Positions 16,673 through 24,793 of a DNA stretch of 54,924 bases are shown here, in pieces. Every line of letters starts with the position of its first letter. Within the stretch, counting starts at the first letter, position 1. Made by a program: the position numbers and the translations under genes. Under the pieces are notes generated by a model, which was given only the letters and a program-made list of their open reading frames with translations, did not search any database and was not told the origin of the DNA. Source of the DNA: Bacteroidaceae bacterium (GTDB taxonomy: Bacteria; Bacteroidota; Bacteroidia; Bacteroidales; Bacteroidaceae); assembly GCA_017503645.1 (NCBI GenBank), contig JAFVSR010000080.1:1-54924 (forward strand). Reading direction: 5' to 3'.

Positions 16673-17638
16673 CTAAAATTGCAGAATAAAGATTGTGTTT
16701 CCTGCGCGGGTTGAGAGAACTTTCAAATCTCCACCGTGCAGGAACATTATTTGTCGCGAGAGCGGTAGCCCTATGCCTGTGCCACCGTTCTTGGTGGAGT
16801 AGAAGGGCTCGAATATATGTTCTATGTGCTCATCGGCTATTCCGGGGCCGTTGTCCCTGACGGTAATGTACTTCTTCCCCTCCGACGACGATGCAAGCAC
16901 CTCTATTTTGCCATTCTGCTGCCCATCGAGCGCGTGGAAACTATTGCGCAACAGGTTCACAAGTACCAATATAAGCTGGTTTGCATCGGCCTTTATCACA
17001 AGTTCTTGCGGTGCCGTGAATTGCAGGCTGCACCTCCCCTTTTCGTCGCGTAGCAGGTGAGCGAGTCTTTTGAACAGTGCGCTTGCGTTTACATCAGCGA
17101 TTTTGGGCGCAGGTATATTGGAGAGGCGGTGAAATGCGTTCACAAAATCGTTTACAGCCACTGCCTGGCTGTGGATTATCTGCATATTTTCGGCTATGTT
17201 TTCTTCCACGGTGCCGTTGTGGGCCGATAGTGATATTATTGGTGCGAGCGAGTTACGCAGTTCGTGCGACATCACCCGCATTATACGCTCGTTGTAGGCA
17301 CGTGTTCTTTCGAGTGCCTCGCGTTCGCGGCTGCTCTTTTGCAGTGCGTCGTTCATCTTCTCGCCCAATGCTCCTAACAGCAGGTCGTTGTTCCCGATAA
17401 AATAGCTGTTATGCTCTTTGGCCGATATGCAATCCGCAAAGCGGTGCGCTATTTTTATGGGATGACGTATTAGTTTTACAATGAGCAGCAGGGCGGCGGC
17501 AATGGCAATATATGCAATTATGGAGAGGCGGTAGTCGCTGTTGTTTATGTAAAAGGCAGTTGCCGCTCCACTGCCGGCAAGCAACAGCAGAATGGCGGCT
17601 ACCCACATCTTTGTATAGTGCTTGTTAATATAGTTCAT
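16673..17638 (-). CDS. Two-component sensor histidine kinase
   Basis: A 321-residue membrane kinase. Two transmembrane helices are near the N-terminus (about residues 11-30 and 38-56) with a very short periplasmic loop between them, so sensing may be within the membrane. A linker helix follows. The HisKA box is MRVMSHELRNSLAPI with phospho-acceptor His125. The ATPase domain has the N box (LVNLLRNSFHAL), G1 (VRDNGPGIADEH), F box (IFEPFYSTKNG) and G2 (GTGIGLPLSRQI). It overlaps the upstream response-regulator gene by 14 bp, so the two are co-translated. The pair is divergent from tolC and convergent with the RND pump. The signal is unknown; NtrB-like kinases are the closest type. Confidence 0.93.
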   Translation of the reverse strand: MNYINKHYTKMWVAAILLLLAGSGAATAFYINNSDYRLSIIAYIAIAAALLLIVKLIRHPIKIAHRFADCISAKEHNSYFIGNNDLLLGALGEKMNDALQKSSREREALERTRAYNERIMRVMSHELRNSLAPIISLSAHNGTVEENIAENMQIIHSQAVAVNDFVNAFHRLSNIPAPKIADVNASALFKRLAHLLRDEKGRCSLQFTAPQELVIKADANQLILVLVNLLRNSFHALDGQQNGKIEVLASSSEGKKYITVRDNGPGIADEHIEHIFEPFYSTKNGGTGIGLPLSRQIMFLHGGDLKVLSTRAGNTIFILQF

Positions 17639-18425
17639 AGCGTTTCATCTTGTTGTAGAGGGTTTGCCGGCTTATTCCGAGCATTTGCGCTGCCATTACA
17701 AGGTTGTGCCCCGTGGCTTTGAGTGTGGAGCGGATAAGCCTCTTCTCGGTCTCCTCTATTGTTATTGTGTGCGGTGTGTGTGGTTTGCCTCTTGTTATGT
17801 CAAGGGCCTCCCAAGTGTCGTTGTCGCACCATAGAATGGTACGTTCTATGGTATCTTCCAACAGGCTTATATCGCCCTCGGCAGCTATTGCCATAAGCTC
17901 GTTCATTGCACCCTCGCTTATTACAGGCACGGGCTTTGCGTATGTGGTGGCATTACGTTGCACAAGTGAATGTATGAGCGGCCCTGCAATGTACCGCTCT
18001 TCGTTGGTGTTGCTTGCGGGGTTCATCGCCTGTCGGCGTTTGGCTATGGCATCGCTCATTATCTCCACAAGCCGTCTGTTGTCCCACGGTTTCTGAACAA
18101 AATCGTCGGCACCCTCTTTGAGGGCCTGCACTGCGAGCTCTATCTCGCCAAATGCGGTTATGAGCACCACCGATGGCGGGTTGCTCAATGTGCTCTCCTT
18201 TTTAATGCGTTTGAGCCAGAAGAGCCCATCGCTGCCGTTGAGCTTTCCACTGCCGAAATTCATATCTAATAGCACGGCATCTATATCTTCCTTTGCCACA
18301 AGCGCAGGGAGCAGGTTGGGGTTGGCAATGGCAACTACCACTTTTATCTCCTTGCTCAAAACGGCGTGCAGTGCTTGCAGTACTGCCTTGTTGTCATCTA
18401 CTATTATTATCTTGGCATCTATCAT
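17625..18425 (-). CDS. NtrC-like response regulator lacking the AAA+ core (REC + lid remnant + FIS HTH)
   Basis: A 266-residue regulator. Residues 1-125 are a receiver domain: acidic pocket DD at 10-11, phospho-acceptor Asp54 in VLLDMNF, the Thr/Ala in LITAFG and the Lys in FVQKPWD. The C-terminus is a FIS-type HTH (RLIRSTLKATGHNLVMAAQMLGISRQTLYNKMKRY in part). Between them lies a stretch like the end of a sigma54-activator AAA+ domain: ISEGAMNELM ... LLEDTIERTILW aligns with the family's LREL-x-NVIERAVIL. Walker A, GAFTGA and Walker B are absent. It therefore cannot remodel sigma54 holoenzyme as NtrC does and probably acts as a plain DNA-binding switch. The ATG at 18425 was chosen because the receiver starts there. 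The kinase gene follows with overlap. Confidence 0.88.
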   Translation of the reverse strand: MIDAKIIIVDDNKAVLQALHAVLSKEIKVVVAIANPNLLPALVAKEDIDAVLLDMNFGSGKLNGSDGLFWLKRIKKESTLSNPPSVVLITAFGEIELAVQALKEGADDFVQKPWDNRRLVEIMSDAIAKRRQAMNPASNTNEERYIAGPLIHSLVQRNATTYAKPVPVISEGAMNELMAIAAEGDISLLEDTIERTILWCDNDTWEALDITRGKPHTPHTITIEETEKRLIRSTLKATGHNLVMAAQMLGISRQTLYNKMKRYELY

Positions 18426-18432
18426 AGCATTG

Positions 18433-18440
18433 CAAATATA
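18433..18440 (-). promoter_or_regulatory. -7 box of the response-regulator/kinase operon
   Basis: On the minus strand TATATTTG (18440-18433) matches the -7 consensus. It ends only 7 bp before the ATG at 18425, so if used, the mRNA would be almost leaderless. No good -33 element at 19-21 bp was found, which lowers confidence. Confidence 0.45.
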
Positions 18441-18543
18441 ACCTATTTCTTTTACAATGTGGTTTTTTATAGCTGTTCGCAATCTATTTTGTCAAAAAAG
18501 TGGACAATTTTGGTACTGCGCAATCTGTTTTCTCAAAAAGACG

Positions 18544-18574
18544 TTGCAGCGGTTTGTTCCACCGCATACTTTTG
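18544..18574 (+). promoter_or_regulatory. Consensus promoter of the tolC efflux operon
   Basis: TTG (18544-18546), a 20-bp spacer and TACTTTTG (18567-18574) match the Bacteroidota -33/-7 elements. The start codon is at 18593. The promoter lies in the 167-bp region shared with the divergent response regulator, a natural place for that regulator's FIS domain to bind. Confidence 0.65.
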
Positions 18575-18592
18575 TCGGCAAACAACAGAGGT

Positions 18593-20083
18593 ATGAATAC
18601 AAATTCTTCGGTCTATACAAGGTTATTGCTTGCAACAATGATGTTTGTTTTGTCGTCGGCACCGCTTATGGCACAGGATAGCCTGCCGGCGCGTGCTTAT
18701 ACACTGCGTGAGGTTGTGGATATGGCCCGCCACCGGTCACCCGATGCGGTGTCGGCTCGCCACGCATATAATTCGGCTCTGTGGAACTATCGCTCTTATC
18801 GTGCCGACTATCTGCCTCACGTAACGCTTACATCGTCGCCCTATTTCAACAAAACCACCGATTATGTAACCCTCCCCGATGGCAGCGAGAGTTATGCCAA
18901 ATACAACAACCTTAAAACCGACCTCACCCTTAACATAAAACAGAACCTGCACCTCACGGGCGGTTCATTCACGTTGAGCGGCTTTGTGCGCCGCCTCGAC
19001 CTCTTGGGCCGCCACTCCACCACTTACAATGTGCAGCCGCTTATGCTCACCTATCAACAGAGCCTTTTTGGCTACAACTCGCTTAAGTGGAGCCGCCGCA
19101 CCGAGCCTGTGCGCTACCGTGTGGCACGCAAGAACTATTCCGAGGCAATGGAACTTGTATCGGCTCAGGCATCCTCCTATTTCTTCTCGCTTGCCGCCGC
19201 ACAAACCAATTTGAGCATAGCCGAGGGTAATTTTGCCGAGGCCGACACGCTCTACAATTTTGCTCTTGCACGCTATAATATAGGTACAATCACCGAGAAC
19301 GAGATTCTGCAGTTGGAAGTAAACCGCTTGTCGGCCGAAACGGAACTGCTTAACGCCCGTATATCCTTAGACGAGGCGACAGACAGGCTGCGCAGCTACC
19401 TTAACATAACCGAGGATATGCGTATAATGGTGAATGTCGATGAGGATATTCCGCAAATAAATGTGGAGGTGGGCGATGCTATGGCGCTTGCAAGGGAGAA
19501 CAATCCCGAATTGGAATCGCTCCTTTTGCAACGTTTGGAGGGGGAGAGCAACCTTGCAAGAGCCCGCGCCGACAGGGGGCTGAAGGCCGATGTATATCTG
19601 CGTGTGGGCCTTTCGCAAACGGGTGAGGAGTTCCGCACAAGTTTTCATAATCTGCTCGACGAGCAGTATGTGAGCCTCTCGCTCTCGCTGCCCATCTTCG
19701 ATTGGGGCAAGGGGCGTGGGCAGGTTGAGCGTGCCCGCTCCAATCTTAAACTTGTGGAGACAAACATAAACCGTAGCGAGATAGAGTTTGAACAACGCGT
19801 GTCGAAAGTGGTGAAGCAGTTCAATCTGCAATGGCGCAGGGTTGATATAGCCCGCCGCACAAAGGCCACTGCCGCACATCGCTACGAGGTTGCCCGCAAA
19901 CTATATATTATGGGGCGCTCTACCGTGCTGCACTTGAACGATGCAATGAACGAGAAGGATACCGCCTTCCGTGCCTACGTGGCATCGCTCGCCACCTATT
20001 GGGACCTCTATTATACATTGCGCAGCCTCACCCGCTACGACTTTGAGCGCAACCGTCTTATTGAAGAACTTGTAATGGATTAA
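18593..20083 (+). CDS. TolC-family outer-membrane efflux channel
   Basis: A 496-residue outer-membrane factor of normal length. The ATG at 18593 gives a signal peptide (hydrophobic LLLATMMFVLSSAPLMAQ); an upstream in-frame ATG would add 31 residues that spoil it, so it was rejected. The mature protein shows the duplicated TolC layout: YTLREVVDMARHRSPDAV near the start, long coiled-coil helices (NFAEADTLYNFALARYNIGTI; later VERARSNLKLVETNINRSEI) and a second repeat. It forms a trimeric channel that docks to adaptors. It is the first gene of tolC-adaptor-ATPase-permease, and may also serve the adjacent RND pump, which lacks its own channel gene. Confidence 0.92.
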   Translation: MNTNSSVYTRLLLATMMFVLSSAPLMAQDSLPARAYTLREVVDMARHRSPDAVSARHAYNSALWNYRSYRADYLPHVTLTSSPYFNKTTDYVTLPDGSESYAKYNNLKTDLTLNIKQNLHLTGGSFTLSGFVRRLDLLGRHSTTYNVQPLMLTYQQSLFGYNSLKWSRRTEPVRYRVARKNYSEAMELVSAQASSYFFSLAAAQTNLSIAEGNFAEADTLYNFALARYNIGTITENEILQLEVNRLSAETELLNARISLDEATDRLRSYLNITEDMRIMVNVDEDIPQINVEVGDAMALARENNPELESLLLQRLEGESNLARARADRGLKADVYLRVGLSQTGEEFRTSFHNLLDEQYVSLSLSLPIFDWGKGRGQVERARSNLKLVETNINRSEIEFEQRVSKVVKQFNLQWRRVDIARRTKATAAHRYEVARKLYIMGRSTVLHLNDAMNEKDTAFRAYVASLATYWDLYYTLRSLTRYDFERNRLIEELVMD

Positions 20084-20086
20084 ATT

Positions 20087-21343
20087 ATGGATATACAATT
20101 AAAAGAAAAGGCGTGGTATGTGAAATATCGTTTTCACATAGCCGGTGCAGTGGCGCTGTTCCTGCTTTTGGCCTATATGCTGGTTATAGCCCTCTCCCCA
20201 AGCAGGCAGCGTGTGTCGGCAACCTCGGTGCGGGTTGCCGAGGTACAGGAGGGCGACTTCGTAGAGTATGTGAACAGCGACGGTGTGCTGTACCCCATTC
20301 GAACACACAGAATAAATGCAAAAGAGGGTGGTATGGTGCAGCGTGTGGTGGCCGATAATGGAGCGATGGTGCGCAAGGGCGATACCATACTCCTGCTTGC
20401 CAACCCCGAGCTCGAGCGCAATATCGACGATATGCGCGACACCTACCACAAGAGCGTAAACAATTACAAGGAGCGCATAATTGAGATGGAGCAGAAATCG
20501 CTCACTCTGCAGCAACAGACTTTGCAGACGGCATATGAGCTGCGCCGCCTCGAAAAGCAGTACAACCTCGATTGCGAGGAGTTCCGTATGGGCATTAAAA
20601 GCAAGGCCGAGCTCGAGGTTTCGCAAGACGAATACAACTACCGCAAAACGGCAGCCGAGTTGCAGATGAAGAGCCTTGTGCAGGATTCTGCAATGAATGT
20701 GATACGCCGCGAGATGCTCGATGCCGACCTTGCGACAGAGCAAAAGAAGCTGTGGCGCAGCAGCGAAAGACTGCGTGATTTGATTATTTTTGCAACGGCC
20801 GATGGGCAGTTGAGCAACCTGTCGGTGACGTCGGGCAAACAGGTGGGTGCAGGCGAGGAGCTATGCGAAATAAAGGTGCTCGACAGCTACAAACTGCAGC
20901 TGAACGTGAGTGAATATTATATAGACCGCATAACAACAGGGCAGGCGGCCACAGTCAATTATGGCGGCAGCACATACAACCTCTTTGTGAGCCGTGTGAT
21001 ACCCGAGGTGAATAACGGCACGTTTACGGTGGAGATGCTCTTTGCCGATTCCGTGCCCCAGAATGCCCGTGTTGGCAAAAGCTACCTCACAAAGATAGAG
21101 CTTGGCTCGGCCACCACGGCTCTGTTGCTGCCAAAAGGCGATTTTTATGTGAAAACAGCCGGCAAGTGGATATACAAACTGTGCGACGATGGCAGGCGTG
21201 CCGTGCAAGTGCCATTGGAACTGGGGCTGCAAAACCCAATGTACTACGAGGTGAGGAGCGGCCTTTCGGCAGGCGACAAGGTGATAGTGGCAGGCTACGA
21301 TATAATTGGTGATGCCGAGGAGATAATAATAGAAAATGACTAA
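20087..21343 (+). CDS. HlyD/MacA-type efflux adaptor (membrane fusion protein)
   Basis: A 418-residue periplasmic adaptor with one N-terminal membrane helix (AGAVALFLLLAYMLVIAL). The lipoyl half-motifs are IRTHRINAKEGGMVQRVVAD with GAMVRKGDTILLLANPE, and, after a helical hairpin rich in Glu/Gln/Leu, GQLSNLSVTSGKQVGAGEEL. Beta-barrel and membrane-proximal domains follow (LDSYKLQLNVSEYYIDRITTG). It starts 3 bp after tolC, and the ABC ATPase and FtsX-type permease follow, so it probably joins TolC to this ABC transporter in a MacAB-TolC-like machine. Confidence 0.9.
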   Translation: MDIQLKEKAWYVKYRFHIAGAVALFLLLAYMLVIALSPSRQRVSATSVRVAEVQEGDFVEYVNSDGVLYPIRTHRINAKEGGMVQRVVADNGAMVRKGDTILLLANPELERNIDDMRDTYHKSVNNYKERIIEMEQKSLTLQQQTLQTAYELRRLEKQYNLDCEEFRMGIKSKAELEVSQDEYNYRKTAAELQMKSLVQDSAMNVIRREMLDADLATEQKKLWRSSERLRDLIIFATADGQLSNLSVTSGKQVGAGEELCEIKVLDSYKLQLNVSEYYIDRITTGQAATVNYGGSTYNLFVSRVIPEVNNGTFTVEMLFADSVPQNARVGKSYLTKIELGSATTALLLPKGDFYVKTAGKWIYKLCDDGRRAVQVPLELGLQNPMYYEVRSGLSAGDKVIVAGYDIIGDAEEIIIEND

Positions 21344-21388
21344 AATAATATAGAGGCTTAATTGTTGTTACCAAATCTTATCATTGCT

Positions 21389-21415
21389 GTCATATCTAAC
21401 GAAAGTGAGATATCT
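21389..21415 (+). repeat. Short interspersed stem-loop repeat, copy A
   Basis: GTCATATCTAACGAAAGTGA, continuing to 21415, resembles the copy at 22168 (GTCATACCGAACGAAGTGAA) and belongs to the common GTCATnnnGAACGAAGTGAAG type of short repeat. It contains an imperfect stem (ATATCT/AGATAT). The two copies flank the ABC ATPase gene. Confidence 0.55.
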
Positions 21416-21467
21416 AAATGATTTTTTGGTGGATAGTATAAATATAAATTGACAAAAACGAAGTAAT

Positions 21468-22151
21468 ATGAACTTGAAAACAGAAAATTTAAGAAAAGTC
21501 TTTAGAACAGACTTGATGGAGACGATAGCTCTCGACGGCGTTTCAATAGATGTTAAAGAGGGCGAGTTTGTAGCCGTTATGGGCCCCTCGGGCTGTGGAA
21601 AATCCACCTTGCTAAATATCTTGGGCCTGCTCGACACTCCTACCGAAGGTACCTACTATTTAGGTGAAAAAGAGGTTGCTGCCCTGCGCGAAAAGGAGCG
21701 TAGCGCATACCGCCGTGGCAAGATAGGTTTCATTTTCCAGAGCTTCAACCTCATCGAGGAACTCACGGTAGAGGAGAACGTGGCTCTGCCACTCACATAT
21801 TTGGGAGTGAAGGGCAAGGAGCGCCGCAAGCGTGTGAGTGAGGTGGTGGAGCGTATGGGCATTTCGCACCGCTTGCACCACTATCCCGCGCAACTGTCGG
21901 GTGGCCAGCAGCAGCGTGCTGCCATTGCACGTGCATTGGTTTACAGGCCCGGGCTTATATTGGCCGATGAACCCACGGGTAACCTCGATTCAAAAAACGG
22001 TATCGAGGTGATGGAGCTGTTGCGCGAGCTCAACAAGGCGGGCACCACCATTGTAATGGTTACCCACTCGCTGCGCGATGCCTCGTATGCCGGCCGCATA
22101 ATAAACCTATTCGATGGCAAGGTGGTGGATTCGTTAGATGAAAAATTATAA
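21468..22151 (+). CDS. ABC transporter ATP-binding protein (LolD/MacB type)
   Basis: A 227-residue nucleotide-binding subunit, the usual length for LolD/FtsE/MacB-type ATPases. Walker A GPSGCGKSTLL is at about residue 38, the Q loop in FIFQSFNLI, the signature LSGGQQQR at about 142, Walker B LILADEPTGNLDS at about 163 and the H loop MVTHS near 200. GNLDSKNG is typical of the LolCDE/MacB class. It is preceded by the HlyD-type adaptor and followed by an FtsX-type permease, with which it should dimerise to drive periplasmic export by mechanotransmission. The 124-bp gap before it holds a short repeat and no clear promoter. Confidence 0.95.
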   Translation: MNLKTENLRKVFRTDLMETIALDGVSIDVKEGEFVAVMGPSGCGKSTLLNILGLLDTPTEGTYYLGEKEVAALREKERSAYRRGKIGFIFQSFNLIEELTVEENVALPLTYLGVKGKERRKRVSEVVERMGISHRLHHYPAQLSGGQQQRAAIARALVYRPGLILADEPTGNLDSKNGIEVMELLRELNKAGTTIVMVTHSLRDASYAGRIINLFDGKVVDSLDEKL

Positions 22152-22167
22152 GTGAGATATAATGAGT

Positions 22168-22194
22168 GTCATACCGAACGAAGTGAAGTATCTC
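22168..22194 (+). repeat. Short interspersed stem-loop repeat, copy B
   Basis: GTCATACCGAACGAAGTGAA, continuing GTATCTC to 22194, is the second copy of the repeat at 21389. The outer stem bases differ between copies but still pair within each (ATAC/GTAT here), which favours a folded RNA or DNA element over chance. It lies in the 68-bp gap between the ATPase and permease genes. Confidence 0.55.
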
Positions 22195-22219
22195 AATAAC
22201 GTAATTATAGTACTTGATT

Positions 22220-24622
22220 ATGATAAAGAATTTTATATCCAATCTTAAACGCTACAAGGTATCCTCGCTGCTGAATATCTTGGGGATGAGCGTGGCGTTT
22301 GCATCGGCATACGTGCTGTTTCTGTGGGGGGTAAATGAACTTACGTATAACAGCACCCTGCGCGATGCCGACAGTACCTTCCGCTTGCAGTTTGGCAAAT
22401 ATCCCACCGCGGGGCCTGAGACTCCTTTTGAGAGAACTGCGTTTGTTACGGCTAACTTGGCACACCGCTTTGCCTCTGCCAATGAGGATATTCTTGAGGG
22501 CTTTGGCAAAATGGAAAGGTATATCGGAACCAGCCCGCTGCCCATAAGGGTGCCCGTGGGGGAGCGCGAGGATACTATAACAATACAGGAGAACTGGGGG
22601 TATGCCGCTATGCCCAAGGTTATGGGTTTCAATATTATAGATGGCAATGTAGATGACCTTGAAATACACAATAACATAATATTGTGCGAGTCCTTTGCAC
22701 GTGCCCACGGCTTTTGGGTGGGCGATGTCATTTACGATGTCTATCAGCGCCGCTCGCTCACCGTTTGCGCCATTTTCGAGGATTTTCCCGACAACTGCTG
22801 GTTCACAGGCTTGCAGTCCTATATAGCCGACCCTCCTACACAGAAACTCATAAACGACAATGTAAACGGCAATTACAACTATTTCTACAGGCTTAAAGAC
22901 AAGAAACTGAAGGAGGCCTTCATAGAGAACTGCTACAACAGCCTTATGCAGCAGGAGGGTATGGAAATTTCGCTCGACTCCCTTAAAAAAGAGGTGCCAA
23001 TAGAATTGTGCCCGCTAAGTGAGGCAGCCTTCGATACCGATACAAACTCTTTGGGCCTTGTTATAGACAAGAATTTGTCATATACCCAACTTATTATAGT
23101 TGCGGCAATACTGCTCATTGCTTTTGTGAACTATTTCAATTTTTTTATGGCTATGTTGCCCGGGCGCGTGAGGCGTATGAATGTGGAAAAGGTGTTCGGG
23201 GCACCATTGTGGTTGTTGCGTTTGAGATTGCTGTTCGAGTCGTTGGGTATTGTTACCATTGCCTTGCTGCTTGCTGCATTGATAATAGTGTTTGTGGCTC
23301 CCGAAATAAATTATGGCGAAATTATGCGCAGGCCCATATATTTGAGCGAAAACCTTCCTGCCGTGCTTAAATTTGTGATATTGGCTCTGTTGATGGCTGT
23401 TATTACAAGCATATATCCCATATACTACCTAACATCGGTGTCGGCAGCCTTTGCGGTTAAAAAGTCGTTCGGTAACACGGTGGCAGGCCGTCGCCTGCGC
23501 TATGCGCTGCTATCTGTGCAGTTCTTTATCACATTGGTGCTTATAATAGTTACTATGTTCATTAAGCATCAGACCAATTATATGGTTAATTACGATATGG
23601 GCTTCGACAAGGAGAATGTGCACGTGGTTTATGTCAGTACCAAGCACCTTGAGTTCGAAAGTATTCTTAAACAGTCGTTATTAGTGGAAGATGTTGCTTT
23701 TGCCTATGACGGATATATGATTCGCGATTACCGTATGGGGTGGGGCCGTCACGTCAAGGGGCGTGGCGAAGGTGAGAGTATATCGTTTCAGGTGATGCCG
23801 GTTTCATACTCGTTTTTAAGAATGCTTGGAATTGAAATTGTGGAGGGGCGCGATTTTGTTTTGGAAGACGAATACGGCGGTGGCGCATATATCTTTAATG
23901 AAAAGGCGCGCGATGCCTATAACCTTAAGGTGGGTGATGTTGTAGGTGCTTGGAATGGCTATGCTCCCATTGTGGGCTTTTGCAAGGACTTTAACTTCAG
24001 GCCCTTGAGCTTTAATACCGTTCCGTTTGCATTTATAGTGATGGGCACCAAGCAACCGGCATCTTATTGCCCGTATATAAAGGCTGCTCCGGGTGTTCCT
24101 GTCGAAGAGTTCTATGCGTATGTAAGAGAGTGCTTTGCGCAATTGACAGGGAAGAGTGTGGAAGATGAAGCAATCAAGAGGCTCGAATTTGAGGCATTAT
24201 CACATCAGATAGCCTCTGCTTATCAGAGTGAGGAGGGCTTTGCCTTTGTCGTGGGCATCTTCTCGTTGATATCCATTGTTTTGTCATTGATGGGTGTGTT
24301 CGGGTTGGTGTTCTTTGAAACGCAGTACCGCCGCCGCGAGATTGCCTTGCGCAAGGTGCACGGTGCATCGGTAAATGATATTCTGCTTATGTTTGTATGG
24401 CAATATGTGAAGATTGTACTTGCAAGTTTTGCAGTGGCGTTGCCGGTGGGGTACATAATAGTTTCGGGCTGGTTGCAAGGGTTTGCCTACCCGGTTCCCA
24501 TAACGCCGTGGATATTTGTTTTTGCACTGATGGCGGTAGCGGCAGTAACCTCGGTTATCGTGTTGGTTCGTGCCTATGGTGTAGCAAATGATAACCCCAT
24601 AAATTCGCTGTATGCGGAATGA
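22220..24622 (+). CDS. FtsX/MacB-family ABC transporter permease
   Basis: An 800-residue permease of the large two-module FtsX/MacB type common in Bacteroidota. The layout is TM1 (SLLNILGMSVAFASAYVLFLW), a MacB-like periplasmic domain, three TMs (LIIVAAILLIAFVNYFNFFM and on), a second TM/periplasmic/TM module starting LRYALLSVQFFITLVLIIV, and a last FtsX core ending with RREIALRKVHGASVNDIL. It starts with ATG at 22220; a TTG 6 bp earlier is in frame but less likely. With the ATPase, HlyD-type adaptor and TolC it probably forms a tripartite exporter for a peptide, lipid or antimicrobial. The substrate is unknown. Confidence 0.9.
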   Translation: MIKNFISNLKRYKVSSLLNILGMSVAFASAYVLFLWGVNELTYNSTLRDADSTFRLQFGKYPTAGPETPFERTAFVTANLAHRFASANEDILEGFGKMERYIGTSPLPIRVPVGEREDTITIQENWGYAAMPKVMGFNIIDGNVDDLEIHNNIILCESFARAHGFWVGDVIYDVYQRRSLTVCAIFEDFPDNCWFTGLQSYIADPPTQKLINDNVNGNYNYFYRLKDKKLKEAFIENCYNSLMQQEGMEISLDSLKKEVPIELCPLSEAAFDTDTNSLGLVIDKNLSYTQLIIVAAILLIAFVNYFNFFMAMLPGRVRRMNVEKVFGAPLWLLRLRLLFESLGIVTIALLLAALIIVFVAPEINYGEIMRRPIYLSENLPAVLKFVILALLMAVITSIYPIYYLTSVSAAFAVKKSFGNTVAGRRLRYALLSVQFFITLVLIIVTMFIKHQTNYMVNYDMGFDKENVHVVYVSTKHLEFESILKQSLLVEDVAFAYDGYMIRDYRMGWGRHVKGRGEGESISFQVMPVSYSFLRMLGIEIVEGRDFVLEDEYGGGAYIFNEKARDAYNLKVGDVVGAWNGYAPIVGFCKDFNFRPLSFNTVPFAFIVMGTKQPASYCPYIKAAPGVPVEEFYAYVRECFAQLTGKSVEDEAIKRLEFEALSHQIASAYQSEEGFAFVVGIFSLISIVLSLMGVFGLVFFETQYRRREIALRKVHGASVNDILLMFVWQYVKIVLASFAVALPVGYIIVSGWLQGFAYPVPITPWIFVFALMAVAAVTSVIVLVRAYGVANDNPINSLYAE

Positions 24623-24727
24623 AGATGACTAAAAAGTGTATTTTTGCGTTACGCTTGCCTTCAAAATCCTCATTTACGCTTAGTAAACTGCGGTTTTTCA
24701 GGCTGCGCAAGCCTTAAACTACATCTT
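24621..24727 (+). repeat. Interspersed repeat, short form (MITE-like), copy 1
   Basis: Starting at the permease stop codon, GAAGATGACTAAAAAGTGTA followed by a GCGTTACGCTTGCCTTCAAA block and CTCATTTACGC-TTAGTAAAC is repeated at 54782-54924. In this copy the two blocks are joined directly; in the other they are separated by about 73 bp. The ends AAGATG (24622-24627) and CATCTT (24722-24727) are inverted, so a miniature transposon-like origin is possible. It carries no coding capacity. Confidence 0.7.
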
Positions 24728-24748
24728 TTTATTCATCTCCCTGCAAAA

Positions 24749-24782
24749 TGAGGCTGCTAAAAAGTATTTTTTAGCAGCCTCA
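24749..24782. terminator. Perfect 15-bp hairpin with A/T tails
   Basis: TGAGGCTGCTAAAAA (24749-24763), a 4-nt loop and TTTTTAGCAGCCTCA (24768-24782) form a perfect stem. It lies between the permease gene (plus) and the lipoprotein/remnant region (minus), so it can terminate from both sides. Confidence 0.7.
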
Positions 24783-24793
24783 CCTTTGTTTGA

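Noticed and set aside
18482-18592. Sigma54 (-24/-12) promoter upstream of tolC for the NtrC-like regulator
   Set aside because: No TGGCAC-N5-TTGC sequence was found, a normal -33/-7 promoter is present, and the regulator lacks the AAA+ domain needed for sigma54.
18500-18592. Earlier start for tolC (adding 31 residues)
   Set aside because: It would place the signal peptide internally and the promoter inside the coding region.
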